A stretch of DNA of 64,000 nt from Corylus avellana (taxonomy: Eukaryota; Streptophyta; Magnoliopsida; Fagales; Betulaceae), in contig NC_081546.1 of assembly GCF_901000735.1 (NCBI RefSeq), positions 18,785,220-18,849,219 of the forward strand, written 5' to 3'. Positions 59,252-64,000 of this stretch are shown here, piece after piece. Numbering within the stretch: the first letter of the stretch is position 1; each line of letters opens with the position of its first letter. A program made the position numbers and the translations under genes. The notes beneath the pieces are model-generated. The model was given only the letters and a program-made list of their open reading frames with translations, made no database searches and had not been told where the DNA came from.

Positions 59252-60660
59252 GTAAAGATATATAAATACCTCTTGATATGTCGCTTTAGCGTAGCTCATC
59301 GACCCGGTGCAGTGAGGTGTATTGTTTTTTGCTCGCAATTCCTTCATCTTGGCAGCAAACTCCTACATGTATACCACTCTTAAAATGTCAGTCTTAACCC
59401 AATTATAATTAATGAAACTAAACAATTACAATTTATTCCACTAGCCAATTGCTCATTTAGTCTTCCTATTCAAATATATTCATATATTTCTTTACTATAT
59501 AGACAATAATCAACAATGGAAGATTGATCATCACAAGCCTATGAACAAATTAAAGCAAACCAAACAAGCAGACATATTCTAAAAACACTCAAGACATACC
59601 TGATTTTTTGGGTCACACCATCTCGCCAACAAGACATTCAAGTCCTCGGCGTCGTATTTCCTAACGGCATCCTCACCCATTCCCGCCTTCACTGAGTCTG
59701 GAGTATCGCCCTCCTTGATTTTTAACTTGAGTTTTACAGCGTGTCTCCAACTCTTCAGCTTCGATCCCATATCTTTGAAGGCGTCTCTTTTAATTGCCTG
59801 AAGATCGTATTCAGGCGGCATGTAGAATTGAGTCTGCATATATACCAAGTAAAAATTAGGCGTATAATTATTAAACTGAAACACCATTGTAAATATTACA
59901 AAAAACACATGCGAAAATATGCGAAAAAAATTTAACCATACCATCAAGGCGTCCCATACATCTTCCTTCACACGGGGATGTACATGCTCCCATTCATCCC
60001 GGAGCCTAACATAAGTCCCGTCCCTTATGACGTTACCGGTCTCCCTTCTGAATTTCATCCCACTAAATCCTACGGGCTGCCACACCTTATTGTACTCACA
60101 TACGATTTTTTGTCCTGGGGGGACCTCCCACTTTTTGTTCGATGGTGGAATGTCCACCACCTGAAATTGGGTGCTGCCGTCTCCCCCGATCCCTAACACA
60201 TTAATAATTGCAAATGTTAATTATTTGAAATTTAATAGTAACTACGTAGTATTAAATTGTTTGAAATTTAATATTGAAATTTTATACATGTTCAATATGG
60301 GTATTTAAATCATATATACTTACTTATTGTCCGGAGCTGGCAAACGCCTAACTCCTCTAGACGATCAGGGACCTCTAAGTCACCTGAGCCATCATCCGCG
60401 TCCTCCCCATAATACTATGTCTCGCTATCATCCGAAGGCGATGGCTCACTGTATGGGATACTCGTGTTTAACTCAGGAGGGAACATCCTCTCTACCTCAC
60501 CATGCTCACACACTCCCAACTCGGATAAGGACGGATATGAGGCATCCGTGAGATACGGAACCTGCAGAGACCCTTCCCCATGCTCAGGAAGTAAGGGTCT
60601 ATACCCCTGCTCGTCTATCTGTATGGACCCCCGTCGTCTACTCTTCCCCCTCGTGCTCAT
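58292..60660 (-). pseudogene. TNPA-like protein of a CACTA element (plant Ptta/En/Spm transposase family), two in-frame stops
   Basis: Seven exons fit by phase: 60660-60324, 60192-59942, 59833-59600, 59362-59270, 59108-59004, 58914-58461, 58305-58292. They total 1488 nt (495 residues). The central part carries the family's usual phrases (VPPGQKIVCEYNKVWQPVG, YDAEDLNVLLARWCDP). The C-terminus (about 58460-58680) is a charged coiled coil (RIRELEDERAQERRVMEEER). TAG at 60417-60415 and TAA at 58734-58732 interrupt an otherwise open frame. The family binds subterminal repeats and brings transposon ends together. A noncoding first exon is suggested by TTTTGCAG just upstream of the ATG. Confidence 0.82.
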
Positions 60661-60791
60661 ATCAACCTGCAAAACACATAATATACCTAATTAATTATGT
60701 ATATAATAGATAAAAATTGCACCACAATACCCAATCAATGTATAAAGAAATAACATTAAATACGTCAAAATAATGTGAACTATATATATTA

Positions 60792-63700
60792 TTAAAGTTT
60801 TAATTTTTTTAAAACAACATACGGATCTAAGTCTTGTCGGATGTAGTTAATGCCATCCTGCGGATCCACTTCATTATTTCTGGTCAATAGGAGCGGCTCA
60901 CACTCATGGTAGTTGACATTTTCATCATCAGAACCTTCGCCTTGTCCAACGTCGTATACGTTTCGTGGTTTAGTCCTTACAACACAAGCCCAATCAGGGT
61001 CCCTTTCATCTTGGACGTAAAAAACTTGGTCAACTTGTGACGTTAGCACATACGGCTCATCAGTAATTTCCTGACCCCGGTGGACAAGGTTTTTGAAGCT
61101 GACAAGCAGTATGCCATACTCGTCTACTTTGTACCCCCTGTCCCTCGTGTTGTCCGCACAGTCACACTTGAACAAAACATATTTAGTTCTGTCGAAGTAC
61201 TCCACCTCAATTATTTTCGTCAACTTTCCATAGTACATTTCGCCGTCAACAGTGGGCACGCACACCCCGCTGTTCTGGGTCCTTTTTCCAGCATCAAATG
61301 CAATAGTGCGAAACAGCTTTCAGTTAACCACATATCTGTTATATCTGGTCGCTGTTGCCTTCGGCCCTCTACAATGCATTACCAGTTTGTCAACTATTTC
61401 CTTCCTTTGTCGATCGTCCAATCGATCGACCTGTTAGCACATACGTACAATTGACCATAAGAAAGTTAGTTTTGTTGGTTGTTATGAACCAATAACTAAA
61501 TTGAATGGGTCTGCAACAGTTATATATCACGGTAGTCTTACGTAGTCACGGTACCAATCGCAGAACAGCGCATGGTGTTGGGTTTCCAATTGGTTCTCCG
61601 TCATTCGCCCCCTATCGCATGATCGTCTAAGTGTATCCATGTGTACCCTACAATACAAAGTGTAAATTATATTATAGTACACAACTAAAGGTCCAAGATG
61701 ATATTGAACTTGCATACACTACTAACACTACTTACGTCCGTAGTTGAACGAACTCATCCGAGTTAAACAAAATGTATCGATGAATTTGTGTCAAAGTGAC
61801 ACGGTCGAGGATGACTCGTGTTCCCGCACCTTTTGAACCATCCGGGTTTCTTATAGCCCTATTGTGAAATGTTGGTGCGTGATCTAGATACTTTGAGCAG
61901 AACGCCACCAACTCCGTTGCTATGTAACCCTCCGTAATGCAGCCCTCAGGAGCCGCTTTGTTGCGAACATTAGATTTGAACACTCCAAGGCTTCTACATA
62001 TGATCATAATTCAGTAATTACAGTTAGTGACGGTTGTATATCGGAGAAAAAAATAATTTCATGAATATTAGTGAAGTATTTTACCTTTCTGCCGGATACA
62101 TCCACCTATACTGTACCGGTCCACCAAGTCGGCATTCACAGACAAGATGCACGACTAAGTGAACCATTATAGTAAAAAAACTTGGAGGGAAGACCCTTTC
62201 CAGCTGGCATAAAGTAATATAAATGTCACCCTCTAGTCGGTCCAGATTATCTCGTGTCAATGACGTTGAACATAGGCCCCTGAAGAATGCAGACATCCCA
62301 ACAAGTGGTCTAACCACATTCTCTGGCAATGATCCACGCAATGCAATAGGGAGAAGTTGTTGCATAATTACGTGACTATCATGGCTTTTCAAACCAAATA
62401 TCGTACGATCACTAAGTCGTACACATCGGGAAATATTCGAGGCATATCCGTCCGGCACCCTTACATTTCGAAGCACTTTCAAAAAATGTGTTTTTTCGTC
62501 CTTAGACATCGTGTGACAAGCTGCAGGCATATAAGTTTGACCATCTTCACCCGTGTACGGATGAAGTGCATGTCTCAACCCCATTTCTTGCAAGTCTGTG
62601 CGAGCTTGGATGTTGTCCTTTGTTTTCTTTGGAATGTCTAGTATTGTGCCAAGAATGTTGTCCATCACATTTTTCTTAATATGCATAACATCAAGGTTGT
62701 GCTGTAATAGATTATCTTTCCAATATGGCAACCTAAAGAAAACACTTTTCTTCTTCCACAATACGTTACCAGTCTCGCCTTCTCTTTCTGTCGGCCCACC
62801 CTTCTTCCGTTTCTTATTTTTTTTCTCATTATCAATCCTTGCCTTACCGGCATTCTCATCTCCATATGCCATATCTTGTAATTGTCTAAGAATGTCATCT
62901 CCACTTGGCACATCTGGGGCACATTCAAATTCTTGTTTTCCGTCAAATGTTATTTTATTCCTCCTCCACGGATGATCAATGGGCAAGTATCGCCTGTGCC
63001 CCATATAACAAAATTTTTTGCCATGTTTTAACCACGTGGACCTCGTCGAGTACATACAGCAGGGACATGCCTTCTCACCCCTGTTAGGCCACCCAGACAA
63101 ATCTGCGTATGCCGGGAAGTCATTAATTGTCCACATCAACTGCGCCCGCATCACAAAGTTTTTTTTCTTGGACACGTCAAATGTCCGTATACCTACTGTC
63201 CATAGTTCCTGTAACTCCTCAATTAAGGGTTGTAGGTAGACATCTAGATCCATCCCGACTGACTTTGGGCCCGGGATTATCAGGGATAGTATAAACGATG
63301 TTTGGTTCATGCATGTCCAAGGAGGCAAGTTGTACGATACAAGCATTACAGGCCAAGTGCTGTGGGATGTGGTCATGTTCCCGAATGGATTAAATTCATC
63401 CGAGGTTAGTCCAAGCCTGACGTTCCTGCTGTCCGCCGAAAAGTCTGGATGCAAATTATCGAATGCCCTCCATGCTTCACCATCGGCCGGATGCCTCAAT
63501 ACACCGTCCTTACTCCGACCTTCTGCATGCCACCTCATAGAAGGAGCAGTATGCTTTGACATAAACAATCTCTGTAGCCGTGGTATGAGCGGAAACCACC
63601 GCAACACCTTGACCGGGCGTTTCTTACTCGATGATATGGGTTGCCCATCCTCATCCAACTGAATTTCATCCTTCCACTTTGATACTCCACAAACAGTACA

Positions 63701-64000
63701 TGTATCCAAATCCTGATTGTTCTTCCAAAATAACATACAATTATTAGGACACGCCGGGATCTTCTCATACCCGAGGCCCATGTCCCTTAGAAACTTTTTT
63801 GCCTCATATGTATTAACTGGCAAAGCTTCATCACTAGGAGGCAGCAACTGATTAATGAACTCAAGAAAAGACGAAAATATTGCGTTACTAAGTCCGCCAA
63901 CACACTTCAAATTGTACAGATGTACAGTAGCACTAAGCTTGCTATGTTTGGTCCCAGCATGAAGTGGCTTCTCTGGCTTCTTAAGCAAGTTATTGTACTT
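60792..64000 (-). pseudogene. CACTA transposase (tnp2/TNPD-like), 5' end outside window, one in-frame stop
   Basis: Exons on -: beyond 64000 to 62095, 61993-61736, 61647-61542, 61430-60792, all phase-consistent. The large exon holds the Transposase_tnp2 domain (YEKIPACPNNCMLFWKNN, PRLQRLFMSKHTAPSMRWHA, WTINDFPAYADLSGWPNRG) and then a DUF4218-type region (LPYWKDNLLQHNLDVMHIKK, HLVVHLVCECRLGGPVQYRW). The last exon is a DUF4216-type domain (GICYVQDERDPDWACV-like, at about 61000). The family cuts and joins CACTA ends. The first exon is fully open over 1.9 kb, but TGA at 61322-61320 interrupts the DUF4216 exon where a Gly codon is expected. The gene lies 132 bp from the TNPA-like ATG, same strand. 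Confidence 0.88.

Larger units (their letters stand above)
53702..64000 (-). mobile_element. CACTA (En/Spm) DNA transposon region, runs off the window
   Basis: The terminus CACTACAAAAAA at 53702 is a classic CACTA end, preceded by TAT as the possible 3-bp duplication. Inside are subterminal GACGTG repeats, a TNPA-like gene (58292-60660) and a tnp2 transposase (60792 to beyond 64000), both read on -. The distal end is outside the window. Two 100-N gaps interrupt it, and the subterminal repeats differ on the two sides of the gaps, so two related CACTA elements may have been joined. In-frame stops in both genes argue that this copy is not autonomous. Confidence 0.85.

Noticed and set aside
1..64000. 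tRNA, rRNA or known structural RNA genes
   Set aside because: Box A/B motifs were found only inside SINEs; no complete tRNA cloverleaf or rRNA segment was recognised by eye.

Overview
The window is nuclear DNA of a flowering plant, most likely a woody rosid eudicot. It has AT-rich intergenic DNA, GT-AG introns, plant-only regulator families (AP2/ERF group VI-L, single-B-box CONSTANS-like), plant deadenylase architecture and heavy nested transposon content. No prokaryotic or organellar gene order is seen. The species cannot be named from the sequence alone.

Three host genes are supported. (1) An ERF118/119-like transcription factor on + (5692-6525). (2) A 14-coding-exon CCR4-type deadenylase on - (10121-19913), most like carbon catabolite repressor 4 homolog 5. 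Every splice phase closes to give a 485-residue protein. (3) A COL6/7/8/16-type B-box plus CCT regulator on + (46127-47395, two exons). They are not obviously functionally linked. Each is an island between repeats, and the deadenylase introns hold at least two SINEs, one LINE tail, a hairpin MITE and two tiny retroposed tails.

The rest is layered transposons. 1-826 is the end of a LINE. 3.4-9.2 kb holds a hAT-type MITE and foldback elements around the ERF gene. 20.1-24.1 kb holds foldback (Mutator-like) MITEs, one with a perfect 9-bp target duplication. 23.1-36.7 kb is one disrupted inverted repeat pushed apart by a solo LTR, a hAT MITE and a complete but decayed Ty3/gypsy chromovirus (27426-36445), which itself contains a second solo LTR. 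36.7-42.2 kb is a decayed L1-type LINE interrupted by a hAT MITE and by a solo LTR with a perfect 5-bp duplication. 44.6-45.1 kb is an 11-bp-period minisatellite. 48.7-53.2 kb is MITEs, one containing a short LINE derivative with a 16-bp duplication.

From 53702 to the window end lies CACTA (En/Spm) DNA: a CACTA terminus, subterminal GACGTG repeats, an AT-rich minisatellite, a TNPA-like gene and a tnp2 transposase gene, both on -, both with in-frame stops. The scaffold here contains two 100-N gaps bracketing a 1.56-kb contig that is a near-identical copy of 21.1-22.6 kb and is probably a misplaced alternative haplotype.

No clearly novel protein system was found. The most unusual signals are: four retroposon insertions reduced to only a few bases plus poly(A), yet with perfect or near-perfect 15-17 bp target duplications; two LTR elements integrated at the equivalent position of a GGCCACCCC-rich core; and the misplaced contig.
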